This document shows positions 1 to 7,947 of a DNA stretch of 20,373 nt, one piece after another. Each line of letters opens with the position of its first letter. Within the stretch, counting starts at the first letter, position 1. The stretch covers positions 1 to 20,373 of the forward strand of contig USSI01000008.1 of assembly GCA_900557315.1 (NCBI GenBank), read 5' to 3'. The DNA is from an uncultured Butyricicoccus sp. (GTDB lineage: Bacteria; Bacillota; Clostridia; Oscillospirales; Butyricicoccaceae). The translations under genes and the position numbers were made by a program. A model generated the notes under the pieces. That model was not told the DNA's origin. It saw only the letters and a list, made by a program, of their open reading frames with translations, and made no database searches.

Positions 1-1421
1 ATATCGCCATCATCGCCAACGGTCTGATGACTTACGAGGCCATCAAGGCCGGTGAGACGAAAAAGCGCGAATCCATCCTCGAAGCCAGGGACGAAATCCA
101 CAGGCAGCGCACTGAGGCCGACCGCGAGCTGAAAGAGCGCCGCAATGAGACACAGCAGCTTGAACGCCGCCTGATCCAGCGCGAGGAGGCGCTGGATAAA
201 AAGAGCGACACCATCGAGCGCAAGAACGAAGAACTCAACCGCCAGCTGGAGGCGACCCAGAAGGAGAAGGAAGAACTCGAAAAGGTCAAAGCCGAGCAGC
301 TGGAAAAGCTGGAGCATATCGCGAGCATGACCCGCGACGAGGCGCGCGAGATGCTCGTCGCGTCGATCGAATCCGAGGCGACGCATGACGCGGCTGTCAA
401 GCTGCGCGAGATCACCCAGCGCCTCAAGGACGAGAGCGAGCAGACCGCGCGCGAGATCATCTCGACCGCGATCCAGCGCTGCGCGGCGGACCACGTGTCC
501 GAGGCGACCGTTTCGGTCGTGCCGCTGCCCAATGACGAGATGAAGGGCCGCAACATCCGCACCCTCGAGACGCTGACCGGCGTGGACCTGATTATCGACG
601 ACACGCCCGAGGCGATCACGCTTTCCTCGTTCGACCCGGTGCGCCGCGAGATCGCGCGCCTGTCGCTCGAAAAGCTGATCGTGGACGGCCGCATCCACCC
701 CGCCCGCATCGAAGAGATGGTCGAAAAGTCCCGCCGCGAGGTCGAGCAGATCATCAAATCCGAGGGCGAGCGTGCAACCTTTGAAACCGGTATCCACGGC
801 ATCCATCCGGAGCTGGTCAAAATCCTCGGCCGCCTGCGTTACCGCACGAGCTACGGCCAGAATGTGCTGCAGCACTCGATCGAGGTGGCGCACATCGCCG
901 GCATGATGGCAAGCGAACTCGGGCTCGACCCGGTGCCCGCGCGCCGCGCCGGCCTGCTGCATGACATCGGCAAGGCGATCGACCACGAGGTCGAGGGCAG
1001 CCATGTGCAGATCGGCGTAGACCTGGCCAAGAAGTACAAGGAAGCGCCGCAGATCATCCATGCGATCGAGGCGCACCACGGCGACGTGGAGGCCAAGACG
1101 ATCGTCGCCTGCCTGGTACAGGCGGCGGACGCCATTTCCGCTGCACGCCCGGGCGCGCGCCGCGAAAACCTCGAGAATTACATCAAGCGTCTGGAAAAGC
1201 TCGAGAGCATTGCCAACGAGACGCCGGGCGTTTCCAGCTCGTATGCAATTCAGGCGGGCCGCGAAATCCGCATTATCGTCAATCCGGATAAGATTTCGGA
1301 CGACGCGATGGTGCTGCTTGCCCGCGATATCGCCAAAAAGATCGAGGATGAACTCGACTACCCCGGCCAGATCAAGGTCAACATGGTGCGCGAGACCCGC
1401 GCGGTCGATTACGCAAAATAA
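1..1421 (+). CDS. rny: Ribonuclease Y (5' end cut by window edge)
   Basis: Membrane-anchored endoribonuclease that starts mRNA decay in Bacillota. The open frame enters at base 3 with no start in the window, so the N-terminal membrane anchor and roughly 40 residues are missing. A long charged coiled coil fills about 15-400, followed by a KH region (about 520-690) and an HD domain with the metal motif [10 protein letters not shown] (about 955-985). The tail [16 protein letters not shown] matches the family C-terminus. From family knowledge the KH loop should read about KGRIIGREGRNIR; here it reads KGRNIR (bases 543-560), so seven residues including the GXXG RNA-binding loop are absent, in frame. 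No ribosome binding site can be judged. A hairpin terminator follows 12 bases after the stop. Identity is very secure; whether the KH deletion is real is open. Confidence 0.97.
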   Translation, partial: IAIIANGLMTYEAIKAGETKKRESILEARDEIHRQRTEADRELKERRNETQQLERRLIQREEALDKKSDTIERKNEELNRQLEATQKEKEELEKVKAEQLEKLEHIASMTRDEAREMLVASIESEATHDAAVKLREITQRLKDESEQTAREIISTAIQRCAADHVSEATVSVVPLPNDEMKGRNIRTLETLTGVDLIIDDTPEAITLSSFDPVRREIARLSLEKLIVDGRIHPARIEEMVEKSRREVEQIIKSEGERATFETGIHGIHPELVKILGRLRYRTSYGQNVLQHSIEVAHIAGMMASELGLDPVPARRAGLLHDIGKAIDHEVEGSHVQIGVDLAKKYKEAPQIIHAIEAHHGDVEAKTIVACLVQAADAISAARPGARRENLENYIKRLEKLESIANETPGVSSSYAIQAGREIRIIVNPDKISDDAMVLLARDIAKKIEDELDYPGQIKVNMVRETRAVDYAK

Positions 1422-1432
1422 AACAAGCGCAG

Positions 1433-1461
1433 AAAGGGACGGACTTTGGTCCGTCCCTTTT
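1433..1461 (+). terminator. Intrinsic terminator of rny
   Basis: A perfect 12-bp stem (1433-1444 with 1449-1460) around loop TTTG, ending in TTTT. It lies just after the rny stop. Its stem is almost identical to the one at 4607-4632. Confidence 0.85.
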
Positions 1462-1585
1462 GAGAATATCGGTTCATTCTATGGGATGGCGGCAAAACGT
1501 TTCCCCATCTGATGCAGGGTATCCCCCAACCAAACACCATGGCCGGCCCGCCGGCGGACAAGGAAAGGAGACAGGACGATTCATC

Positions 1586-2134
1586 ATGCTTATCGGGCAC
1601 AACATCACCATCCGGCCCTATCGGGGCCGCCGGCCCAGGATATCGGAAAAGGCACATATTTTTGAAAATGTCTCGATCTACGGCGATGTGACGATCTGCG
1701 AGGGCTGCGTTATCCTGCCGGGCTGTGTCATCCGCAGCGAATATTTTCCGATCGTGATCGGGAAGAACTGCATCCTGCAGGATATGGTTTGCCTGCACGA
1801 CGACTGCGACGGCGGCGGCATCACCATCGGGGAGAACGTGGCCGTTGGCCATCGGGCCATTGTGCACGCCTGCACCATTCACGATAATACCCTGATCGGC
1901 ATGGGCGCGGTGGTTCAGGATAAAGCGGTAATCGGCAAAAACTGCCTGATTGGCGCGGGAGCCGTTGTGCCGGAGGGGACGGCCATCCGCGACGGGATGG
2001 TTGCCCTCGGCGTGCCGGCGAAGGAAAAACGGGCGGTCACGGAAAAGGATATCTCCTATATCCGGATTACGATAGAGGAATACCACACCTTCGCACGCGA
2101 GTACCTTGAGGGCGGATACGAACCGATTCCCTGA
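1586..2134 (+). CDS. Gamma-carbonic-anhydrase-like hexapeptide-repeat protein
   Basis: A 182-residue left-handed beta-helix protein of the gamma carbonic anhydrase/YrdA/PaaY type. Hexapeptide turns run from about residue 20 to 130. The three histidines expected to hold the metal are visible as H71 (VCLHDD), H89 and H94 (GHRAIVHACTI), followed by IGMGAVV and a short C-terminal helix (EKDISYIRITIEEY). Known members are Zn or Fe carbonic anhydrases, thioesterases or of unknown activity, so the substrate is not fixed. The ATG at 1586 is chosen because the hexapeptide fold begins there; an AGGA at 1573-1576 sits 9 bases upstream, with a stronger GGAG further off (1567-1570). The frame stays open back to 1460 but without a good ribosome binding site. 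It is a single gene between two terminators. Confidence 0.85.
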   Translation: MLIGHNITIRPYRGRRPRISEKAHIFENVSIYGDVTICEGCVILPGCVIRSEYFPIVIGKNCILQDMVCLHDDCDGGGITIGENVAVGHRAIVHACTIHDNTLIGMGAVVQDKAVIGKNCLIGAGAVVPEGTAIRDGMVALGVPAKEKRAVTEKDISYIRITIEEYHTFAREYLEGGYEPIP

Positions 2135-2161
2135 GCGGGAAGTCAGAGGATATAAAAACGG

Positions 2162-2207
2162 AAACAGCGGTATTGGAAGCACTGTGCTCGAATGCCGCTG
2201 TTTTTTT
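2162..2207 (+). terminator. Intrinsic terminator after the hexapeptide gene
   Basis: A 13-bp stem (2162-2174 with 2191-2203, one G-T pair) whose loop folds again (AGCA/TGCT), followed by a run of seven T (2201-2207). It lies 27 bases after the stop of the hexapeptide gene. Confidence 0.9.
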
Positions 2208-2323
2208 ATGATAATACGGGATGCAGCCGCGGACCGGATGCAGGCCTGCGGGTACAGGGGGAATCGAAATAACCTTGGAACGCTGTGTGGACAACATATA
2301 TTTGGGGAATATGCTGAGAAAGC

Positions 2324-2352
2324 TTGATTTTGGTTCAATAAATTGGTATATT
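2324..2352 (+). promoter_or_regulatory. Sigma-A promoter of the accessory operon
   Basis: TTGATT (2324-2329), a 17-base spacer and TATATT (2347-2352) in an AT-rich stretch. It lies 44 bases upstream of the start codon at 2397. The rest of the 2135-2396 gap holds the terminator above and no convincing gene. Confidence 0.75.
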
Positions 2353-2396
2353 TAATACAATAAACACAGGACAATAAAGCATGGGGAGGATGCGTT

Positions 2397-3689
2397 ATGG
2401 TATTGTCAAAAGGGAAAAAGATCATTCTGATTGTGCTTGCGGTTGTCATCGTACTTGTGGGCGGATATTTTGCCTATCGCTCCTACAGCGAAACGCAATA
2501 TCGGATTGACCGGGCAATAAACAGCGTATTGGATGCGGACTCTGCCTTTTCCTTTGCCGACCCGTACGACGCGGAAACGGCTTCCGACTTCATCGAGGAA
2601 TATTGGAACCCGGTGAAAGACAAATCAAGATTTCAGAAGGAACTGGTCAACCGGCTGGAGGAAGAAATTATCCAGGTATCGCTCCACAATTTAGAGGAGT
2701 CGAGAGCAGACAAGGAAGAGCCGCAGTATATCGAAAATCAATACGGCTCGCAGTCGGTGGGTGCCCATGATACGTTTGAACAGTTATCGGGCTTTTTGAA
2801 ACAGGTCGGCTATCAGGACGATGCGCTCAGGGACAGCTTTTTCGGCTATTATCAGCGTCTGGCAGAAACCAAACGCACAGCAGCGCCGAAGCTGGCCGAT
2901 CAGCCGGAAAGCGAGCAGGCGCTCAGCGTCGCAGAGGACCTGGCCAATGTGCGGGAACAGGTCGAAGCGTTCAACGAGGCCGCGGACGAATTTTATCAGA
3001 TTGCGGCGGATGAAATTGTCACCGCAGAGGAAATCTCCGGGGATTACGATCAGGTGATCCAGCGCGCCTATGACGCCGGGGACGTGGAAATCTTTGTAGA
3101 GGCACTGTCCAATGCAACCGGTTCGCCGGCGCTGGAGTATCAGCCCTCCCTGCCCAGCGAACAGATCGCGGACTTCCTCATGGACGACAGCGGCGAGGTT
3201 TATACCTTGCGAAACGGCGTCGGCGGCTATTACGATACGAACAGAGACAGCGACAGCGGCAAGTCAATAACCTACTACGGCGATTTTGCCAGGAGGACCA
3301 CGGTCAGCGGCGGCAACCGGTACGACACCAGCGGCTTGGCCGGCGTATGGGGCGCGCTGACCCCGGGACAGCGGGCGGAGATCCGCAGCGGGAACAGAAC
3401 GCATACATACCATTACAGATACCTCCGTGGGGAAGATTATAAGGGTAATGTAGACCCCACGCTGGCCGAAGATGGTTATGGATATGTATATGTGGGCAAT
3501 GATGGAACCGCGCTGTATTTCAGCAGCCGTTCCATCTCCTATGTGGGCAATGCCGACTTTGGCAATGCGGTCATCTACGGTGACTTTGCTGACATCTGTG
3601 CGGATATGGAGAGCAGCTATCGCTCCGGGCGTTCCGTCCCGGACTGGGCGTCGTCCGAGGCAAATTCAACTGCCGTCACGGATGAATAA
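2397..3689 (+). CDS. Membrane-anchored extracytoplasmic protein, unknown function
   Basis: A 430-residue protein I do not recognise. It starts with a short basic segment (SKGKK) and one strong membrane helix (about residues 8-26), so the rest is probably outside the cell, anchored by the N-terminus. There is no lipobox cysteine. Residues about 35-240 are charged and helical; about 250-410 are rich in Gly, Tyr, Asp and Ser and look like beta structure (for example YYGDFARR, YHYRYLRGEDY, YVYVGNDGTALYF). The start is secure: GGGGAGG lies 7 bases upstream of ATG and a promoter is in place. The gene ends in TAA at 3687-3689, but the same frame stays open for another 100 codons, so this may be the first part of a longer gene split by a stop. 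It heads an operon of three frames. Confidence 0.85.
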   Translation: MVLSKGKKIILIVLAVVIVLVGGYFAYRSYSETQYRIDRAINSVLDADSAFSFADPYDAETASDFIEEYWNPVKDKSRFQKELVNRLEEEIIQVSLHNLEESRADKEEPQYIENQYGSQSVGAHDTFEQLSGFLKQVGYQDDALRDSFFGYYQRLAETKRTAAPKLADQPESEQALSVAEDLANVREQVEAFNEAADEFYQIAADEIVTAEEISGDYDQVIQRAYDAGDVEIFVEALSNATGSPALEYQPSLPSEQIADFLMDDSGEVYTLRNGVGGYYDTNRDSDSGKSITYYGDFARRTTVSGGNRYDTSGLAGVWGALTPGQRAEIRSGNRTHTYHYRYLRGEDYKGNVDPTLAEDGYGYVYVGNDGTALYFSSRSISYVGNADFGNAVIYGDFADICADMESSYRSGRSVPDWASSEANSTAVTDE

Positions 3690-3713
3690 TATGCCCCCTG
3701 CAGCGGGAATTTC

Positions 3714-3992
3714 ATGGGAGGCACGGACGGCAGCGCTGCACTGGTTTCCGGGTTCAGGGCCAAAGACGGCCAGGTTTACTGGCTCTCCTCCATAGCGATG
3801 GACCTGCGCTCGGACGGCGGCGTGGTGCACTCCTTTTTCGCATCGCCAAGCCCGGTCAAAAATATGGTTGCAACCGAAACGTATGATACGGATGTCATTG
3901 CGACCGCAACCTTTGCGGACGGGAATATCCATATCCTGATAAAAGAAGGGGACGCAACGATTTACGATGAGGTGTATACGAAAGGAGCCTGA
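3714..3992 (+). CDS. Small unknown protein, or C-terminal part of the preceding gene
   Basis: A 92-residue frame with no signal sequence or membrane helix and mostly beta-type sequence (GQVYWLSS, VIATATFADGNIHILIKEG). It is in the same frame as the preceding gene: TAA 3687-3689, then eight sense codons, then this ATG. The ribosome binding site is poor (GCGGGA about 6 bases upstream). Its stop TGA (3990-3992) is three bases before the next ATG, and the good ribosome binding site of that gene lies inside this frame, which supports translation to the end. Two readings fit: a separate small protein, or the C-terminal domain of the 430-residue protein cut off by a nonsense mutation. No similarity recognised. 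Confidence 0.5.
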   Translation: MGGTDGSAALVSGFRAKDGQVYWLSSIAMDLRSDGGVVHSFFASPSPVKNMVATETYDTDVIATATFADGNIHILIKEGDATIYDEVYTKGA

Positions 3993-3995
3993 AAC

Positions 3996-4523
3996 ATGCA
4001 GCTGATATTGATTATCGCAGCAGGTATCCTGCTGGCCTGCGTGCTGCTTCCCCTCCTCGGCCCCATCATCATGATTGCGCTTTGCATCGGCGTGGTTGTC
4101 CTGCTGGGATATGGGATTCTTTCCGCGATCGGCATCGGGGTGGCCGCGGTGGAAGTCTCGAAAGAGGCGGTTGAGAAAGCCAAAACAGCGAAAAAGCTGT
4201 CATTCCGGGAGACCGTAAAGGCGGCGCCCGCATTCCGGCAGGGCCTTGCGTCCATAGATGCGCTGCTTACGCTTCAAGGCCTCCGGCGCAGGCCGGTTGG
4301 CATCTGGTATGCCTATATTCTCAACGAGCGCTTCCGAAATTGCTATATGTCCGGCGCGTTCCGGGTGGAAGACGCGCTGAACCGCAAGCATTTGCAGCGG
4401 TATTTGCAGAAAGCTGTGGACAAGGGGAAAAATCCGGATACCAGGCCTCGTGCGGAGGCGCTGTGCCGGGAGATTCTCGCCTACCATGACAAATTGTGCG
4501 CACAGTATCAGAAAAAGGCGTAG
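3996..4523 (+). CDS. Small membrane protein with cytoplasmic-type tail, unknown function
   Basis: A 175-residue protein. Residues about 2-52 are almost wholly hydrophobic and rich in Gly/Ile/Leu, enough for two membrane helices (a hairpin). A basic, helical tail follows (about 53-175; VSKEAVEKAKTAKK, then an Arg/Lys-rich region ending in AQYQKKA). AAAGGAG (3981-3987) lies 8 bases upstream of ATG. It is the last gene of the accessory operon, three bases after the preceding stop, so translational coupling is likely. I recognise no family. Its position suggests a membrane partner of the extracytoplasmic protein encoded at 2397, but that is inference from context only. Confidence 0.8.
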   Translation: MQLILIIAAGILLACVLLPLLGPIIMIALCIGVVVLLGYGILSAIGIGVAAVEVSKEAVEKAKTAKKLSFRETVKAAPAFRQGLASIDALLTLQGLRRRPVGIWYAYILNERFRNCYMSGAFRVEDALNRKHLQRYLQKAVDKGKNPDTRPRAEALCREILAYHDKLCAQYQKKA

Positions 4524-4606
4524 CAGCCGGCAGCGAGGGGGTCTGCGCCATAGCGCGTATGAAACAGCATCTTGCGTCTTGCGCGCGGGTTGTGATACAA
4601 AAACGG

Positions 4607-4634
4607 AAGGGACGGACTGCGGTCCGTCCCTTTT
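4607..4634. terminator. Bidirectional terminator between the accessory operon and recG
   Basis: A perfect 11-bp stem (4607-4617 with 4622-4632), loop TGCG. The plus strand continues with TT; on the minus strand the stem is followed by TTTTT after a short gap. It can serve both the accessory operon and recG. The stem sequence repeats that of the rny terminator. Confidence 0.8.
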
Positions 4635-4638
4635 CTCA

Positions 4639-6681
4639 TCAATTAAACGCCTCGTCCTCCCGCGCGGCGAACATCCGCTGCACGCGGTCGCGCAGGACCG
4701 GATAACCCGCAAGCGCAGGGTCGTGCTGCAAAATTGCCTCCGCTTCCTCGCGGGCGTCCTGCATCAGCACAAGGTCGGCCGCAAGGTCCGCGACGTGCAG
4801 CGCGGGCAGGCCGTGCTGCCGCCGGCCGAAAAAGTCGCCCGGCCCGCGCTGGGCCAGGTCGGCGCGGGCGATTTCAAACCCGTCGCCGGTTTTGCACAGG
4901 ATTTTCAGCCGCTCACGGGCGGCTTCGCCCTTGTCCGCGCCGAAAAAGATGCAGTAGGACTGCCGCGCGCCGCGCCCCACGCGCCCGCGCAGCTGGTGCA
5001 GCTGGGACAGGCCGAAGCGGTCCGCGTCCTCGACCACCATCAGGTTGGCGTTCGGCACGTCCACGCCGACCTCGATCACGGTCGTAGCGACCAGGATGTC
5101 ATACTGCCGCGCGGCAAAGTCGTGCATGACCTGTTCCTTGTCCGCGTTTTTCATGCGCCCGTGCAGCACTGCGATGCGGCGGTGCGGCAATGCCGCCTGC
5201 AGGTCTTTCGCGTGCTGCTCCGCACTTTTGAGGGCGGTTTCGCCCTCCTCGACCAGCGGGCAGACCACGTAAACCTGCCCGCCCGCCGCAATCTGCTTGT
5301 CCATGAACGCGGTGATGCGTTTGCGCATGTTCTGCCCCACTGCATAGGTTTCAACCGGGCTGCGGCCGGGCGGGATTTCATCCAGCACGGATACATCCAG
5401 GTCGCCGTACAGAATGAGCGCGAGCGTGCGCGGGATGGGCGTGGCGGACATCACGAGCACATGCGGCGTCCCGCCCTTGGCGGACAGCGCGGCGCGCTGC
5501 GCCACGCCGAAGCGGTGCTGCTCGTCCGCGACGACCGCACCCAGCCGGTGGAAGGTCACGCTCTGCTGGATGAGCGCGTGCGTGCCGACCACGACCTGGG
5601 CCGCGCCGCTCTCGATCGCGGCGAGCGCCGCCCGCTTCTGCGCGGCGGACATCGAGCCGGTGAGCAGGGTGCACGATATGCCGAGCTTTTCCAGCAGGGG
5701 CGCGAGCGTCTCCGCGTGCTGGGCGGCTAAAATCTCGGTCGGCGCCATGAAGGCGGCCTGCCAGCCGTTCTGCGCGGCGAGCGCGCACAGCGCCGCCGCC
5801 ACGACCGTCTTGCCCGAACCAACGTCGCCCTGCACCAGCCGGTTCATCGGCCGGCCGGAGGCACAGTCCGCCGCGATTTCCCCGATTGCGCGGCGCTGTG
5901 CGCCGGTCGGGGCAAAGGGGAGCGCCTCGAAGTACGCCTCCAGCCCGGTACGGGCGAATACAATGCCGTTTTCGCCTTTGCGGCGCTCCTTGAGCTGCTG
6001 CAGGCCGCAGCACAGCAGGAACAGCTCCTCGAACACCATGCGGCGGCGCGCCTGCCCGACCTCGTCCGCGGTCTGCGGCCGGTGGATGGCGGAAAGCGCA
6101 TCCGCCGCATCCAGCAGGCGGTATTTGGCGCGCAGCACCTCGGGCAGGGGGTCGGGCCAGCCGCCCGGCACGGCGGCGAGCGCAGCCTCAGTCACGCGCT
6201 CCATGTCCCGCTGGGTCAGCCCGGCGGTCAGCGGATAGACCGGCACAATGCGCCCGGGATGGTCCGTGTCCGGCGCGACTTTTTCCGACTGCGGGGAGAT
6301 GAGCGCGCGCCCGCGGCCCCAGCCCTGCACACGGCCGTAAAACACGTACTCCTGCCCGACGCGCAGCAGCGCGGCGGCGTAGGGGTTGTTGAAGTAGGTG
6401 ACATTCAGCGAGCCGGATTCGTCAAAAATCGTGCACTTGACCAGCGTCAGTCCCTTGCGGATGCGGCTGACCTTGGGTTCGGTGCCCACGACGGCGCGGA
6501 TGGCGTATTTGTCCTCCGCGTCGATGTCCGCGATGCGGATGATGCGGGTACGGTCCTCGTAGTCGCGCGGATAGGTCTCGAGCGCGTCGCGCAGGCTGTG
6601 GATATGCAGTTTTTCAAACAGCTTTGCCTTTTTCGGGCCGATGCCCTTGACAAACTGTATGCTGTCGTCGAGTGCCGGCAT
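4639..6681 (-). CDS. recG: ATP-dependent DNA helicase RecG
   Basis: A 680-residue superfamily 2 helicase that remodels stalled replication forks and Holliday junctions. The N-terminal region has the helix-hairpin-helix-like KGIGPKKAKLFEKL (about 12-25), then the OB-fold wedge domain (about 55-150). Motor motifs follow: Walker A GDVGSGKT (285-292), DEQH box (386-389), MSATPIPRTL (411-420) and QLRGRVGRG (563-571), then the RecG C-terminal part GPGDFFGRRQHG. Length is normal for the family. The ATG at 6681 has AGGAG 7 bases upstream. It lies 56 bases downstream of lexA on the same strand, with a weak terminator between, so partial co-transcription with the SOS repressor is likely. Confidence 0.97.
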   Translation of the reverse strand: MPALDDSIQFVKGIGPKKAKLFEKLHIHSLRDALETYPRDYEDRTRIIRIADIDAEDKYAIRAVVGTEPKVSRIRKGLTLVKCTIFDESGSLNVTYFNNPYAAALLRVGQEYVFYGRVQGWGRGRALISPQSEKVAPDTDHPGRIVPVYPLTAGLTQRDMERVTEAALAAVPGGWPDPLPEVLRAKYRLLDAADALSAIHRPQTADEVGQARRRMVFEELFLLCCGLQQLKERRKGENGIVFARTGLEAYFEALPFAPTGAQRRAIGEIAADCASGRPMNRLVQGDVGSGKTVVAAALCALAAQNGWQAAFMAPTEILAAQHAETLAPLLEKLGISCTLLTGSMSAAQKRAALAAIESGAAQVVVGTHALIQQSVTFHRLGAVVADEQHRFGVAQRAALSAKGGTPHVLVMSATPIPRTLALILYGDLDVSVLDEIPPGRSPVETYAVGQNMRKRITAFMDKQIAAGGQVYVVCPLVEEGETALKSAEQHAKDLQAALPHRRIAVLHGRMKNADKEQVMHDFAARQYDILVATTVIEVGVDVPNANLMVVEDADRFGLSQLHQLRGRVGRGARQSYCIFFGADKGEAARERLKILCKTGDGFEIARADLAQRGPGDFFGRRQHGLPALHVADLAADLVLMQDAREEAEAILQHDPALAGYPVLRDRVQRMFAAREDEAFN

Positions 6682-6701
6682 GGGATTCTCCTTCGCAGAA
6701 A

Positions 6702-6733
6702 ACAGGGGGCGGCGACTCTGTGCGCCGCCCTGT
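6702..6733 (-). terminator. Weak terminator or attenuator between lexA and recG
   Basis: An 11-bp GC-rich stem (6702-6714 with 6723-6733, two-base bulge) in the lexA-recG gap. On the minus strand it is followed by a short TTTTC. The weak T tract suggests leaky termination and partial read-through into recG. Confidence 0.55.
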
Positions 6734-6737
6734 GGCT

Positions 6738-7328
6738 TTAATATTCCCGGTAGACCGCTTTGACCACGCCGAGGATCTGGCAGCCTGTGCCGTCGATCGG
6801 CGGATAAGCCGGGTTTTCCGGCATGAGCCAGACGCCGTCCGCGGTGATGTTCAGCGTTTTGCAGGTCGCTTCGTCCTCCAGCAGGGCGATGACAATATCG
6901 CCGCCCCGCGCCTGCACATCCTGCCGGACGATGACAAGGTCGCCGTCCAGGATGCCCGCGCCGGTCATGGAGTCGCCGCGGATGCGCAGGGCGTAATACT
7001 CGCCGCCGCCCGCGGCAGGTTCGAACGGCACATAGCCCACATGCTCCTCGACCGCGAGGATGGGCATACCGGCGGTGACCCGTCCGAGGATGGGCACGCG
7101 CGGCACCATGGAAGGCCCGCTGGTGGGCGACAGCGCGCGCGATTTATGTTCAGTGGGCTCCAGATAGCCGGCTTCCTGCAGTTTTTTCAGGTGGGCGTGC
7201 ACGGTCGAGGGGGAGCGCAGCCCCATCTCGGTGCAGATTTCGCGCACGGAGGGCGGATAGCCGTGCTCGAGGGAAAATTCGCTGATATAATCGAGAATCC
7301 GTTGCTGCTTGGCGGAAATCTTTTTCAT
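6738..7328 (-). CDS. lexA: LexA SOS repressor
   Basis: A 196-residue repressor of the DNA-damage response. The winged-helix DNA-binding domain is at residues 1-65 (GYPPSVREICTEMGLRSPST). The self-cleavage site Ala86-Gly87 lies in RVTAGMPILA. The peptidase domain has Ser120 (RGDSMTGAGI) and Lys157 (EATCKTL) as the catalytic pair. The start at 7328 gives the standard MKKIS-type beginning, with AAGGAG about 10 bases upstream; the frame is open 12 codons further, but those codons cover the ribosome binding site. LexA-type boxes lie over its own promoter (7358-7371 and 7408-7421), so it should repress itself. recG follows on the same strand; an Asp23-like gene is divergent. Confidence 0.97.
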   Translation of the reverse strand: MKKISAKQQRILDYISEFSLEHGYPPSVREICTEMGLRSPSTVHAHLKKLQEAGYLEPTEHKSRALSPTSGPSMVPRVPILGRVTAGMPILAVEEHVGYVPFEPAAGGGEYYALRIRGDSMTGAGILDGDLVIVRQDVQARGGDIVIALLEDEATCKTLNITADGVWLMPENPAYPPIDGTGCQILGVVKAVYREY

Positions 7329-7357
7329 AATCGGTGTGCTCCTTGCCTGTGCGGTTG

Positions 7358-7371
7358 AGAACATTCGTTCG
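7358..7371 (-). promoter_or_regulatory. LexA box 1
   Basis: Minus strand reads CGAACGAATGTTCT, one base off the Gram-positive SOS box CGAAC-N4-GTTCG. It sits just downstream of the expected lexA transcript start. Confidence 0.8.
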
Positions 7372-7381
7372 TATTTTCTTT

Positions 7382-7410
7382 ATTATACCCTGTTTTGGTG
7401 CAAAAGGCAA
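7382..7410 (-). promoter_or_regulatory. lexA promoter
   Basis: On the minus strand: TTGCCT (7410-7405), a 17-base spacer and an exact TATAAT (7387-7382). The predicted transcript start near 7375 leaves a leader of about 47 bases. Confidence 0.8.
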
Positions 7411-7421
7411 ACATTTGTTTG
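7408..7421. promoter_or_regulatory. Degenerate LexA-type box 2
   Basis: CAAACATTTGTTTG, an inverted repeat with the spacing of an SOS box but A/T instead of C/G at the second and second-last positions. It overlaps the lexA -35 element. It could be a weaker second LexA site. Confidence 0.5.
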
Positions 7422-7510
7422 TCAAATTCCGGCCGAATTTGCGCGCGGGGGCAAAGCGCGGCACGAGTCCGGAGAAATTCGGGCAGATCGCAAAAAAATC
7501 GGGGCTTTGC

Positions 7511-7539
7511 TTGTATTTGGCAGGGATTTGTTATATCAT
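7511..7539 (+). promoter_or_regulatory. Promoter of the asp23-like gene
   Basis: TTGTAT (7511-7516), a 17-base spacer and TATCAT (7534-7539), about 52 bases upstream of the start codon at 7591. The match is moderate. No gene is seen in the lexA-asp23 gap (7329-7590). Confidence 0.55.
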
Positions 7540-7590
7540 ATAGGAAGGAAACGGTTAAAATACAGCAAAACGTCACAGGGAGGTTTTTCT

Positions 7591-7941
7591 ATGACGATCA
7601 GGACCGATCTTGGATATATTGAGATCACCAACGAAGTGATGGCAGGCATCGCGGGTTACGCGGCGTCCTCCTGCTTCGGCGTTAAGGGCATGACCATCCG
7701 TTCGATGTCGGACGGGCTGGCGCACCTGCTCGGGCGCGAGAACCAGTCGCGCGGCGTGCGCGTGGCGGAAGCGCCGGACGGCGGCGTCAACATCGACCTG
7801 CACATTGCGGTCGAGCACGGCGTGAATATCGCGACCGTGTGCCGCTCGATCATCAGCGAGGTGCGCTATCATGTCGAGCGCCTGACCGGCGTGGACGTGA
7901 AGAACGTGGATGTGTATGTGGAGAGTATAAAGGCCGACTGA
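7591..7941 (+). CDS. Asp23/Gls24 family envelope-stress protein (YloU-like)
   Basis: A 116-residue protein of the Asp23/Gls24 (DUF322) family. Typical features are YIEITNEVMAGIAGYAASSCFGVKGM at the start, the middle block VNIDLHIAVEHGVNI and the C-terminal GVDVKNVDVYVESI. AGGGAGG (7577-7583) lies 7 bases upstream of ATG 7591; the frame is open further upstream but without a ribosome binding site. In many Bacillota this gene stands directly before the fatty acid kinase gene, as here, and the family is linked to cell-envelope homeostasis. Unusually, 236 bases of strongly structured DNA including a terminator separate the two genes. No membrane helix is seen, so it is probably cytoplasmic or peripheral. 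Confidence 0.92.
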   Translation: MTIRTDLGYIEITNEVMAGIAGYAASSCFGVKGMTIRSMSDGLAHLLGRENQSRGVRVAEAPDGGVNIDLHIAVEHGVNIATVCRSIISEVRYHVERLTGVDVKNVDVYVESIKAD

Positions 7942-7947
7942 AAAATA

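Noticed and set aside
2106..2327. A 73-codon plus-strand frame after the hexapeptide gene
   Set aside because: It overlaps the end of that gene and reads straight through a strong terminator; no ribosome site.
4450..5730. A 426-codon open frame on the plus strand opposite recG
   Set aside because: It mirrors recG; GC-rich codons leave few stops on the opposite strand. There is no ribosome site and the sequence is low-complexity Arg/Ala/His-rich.
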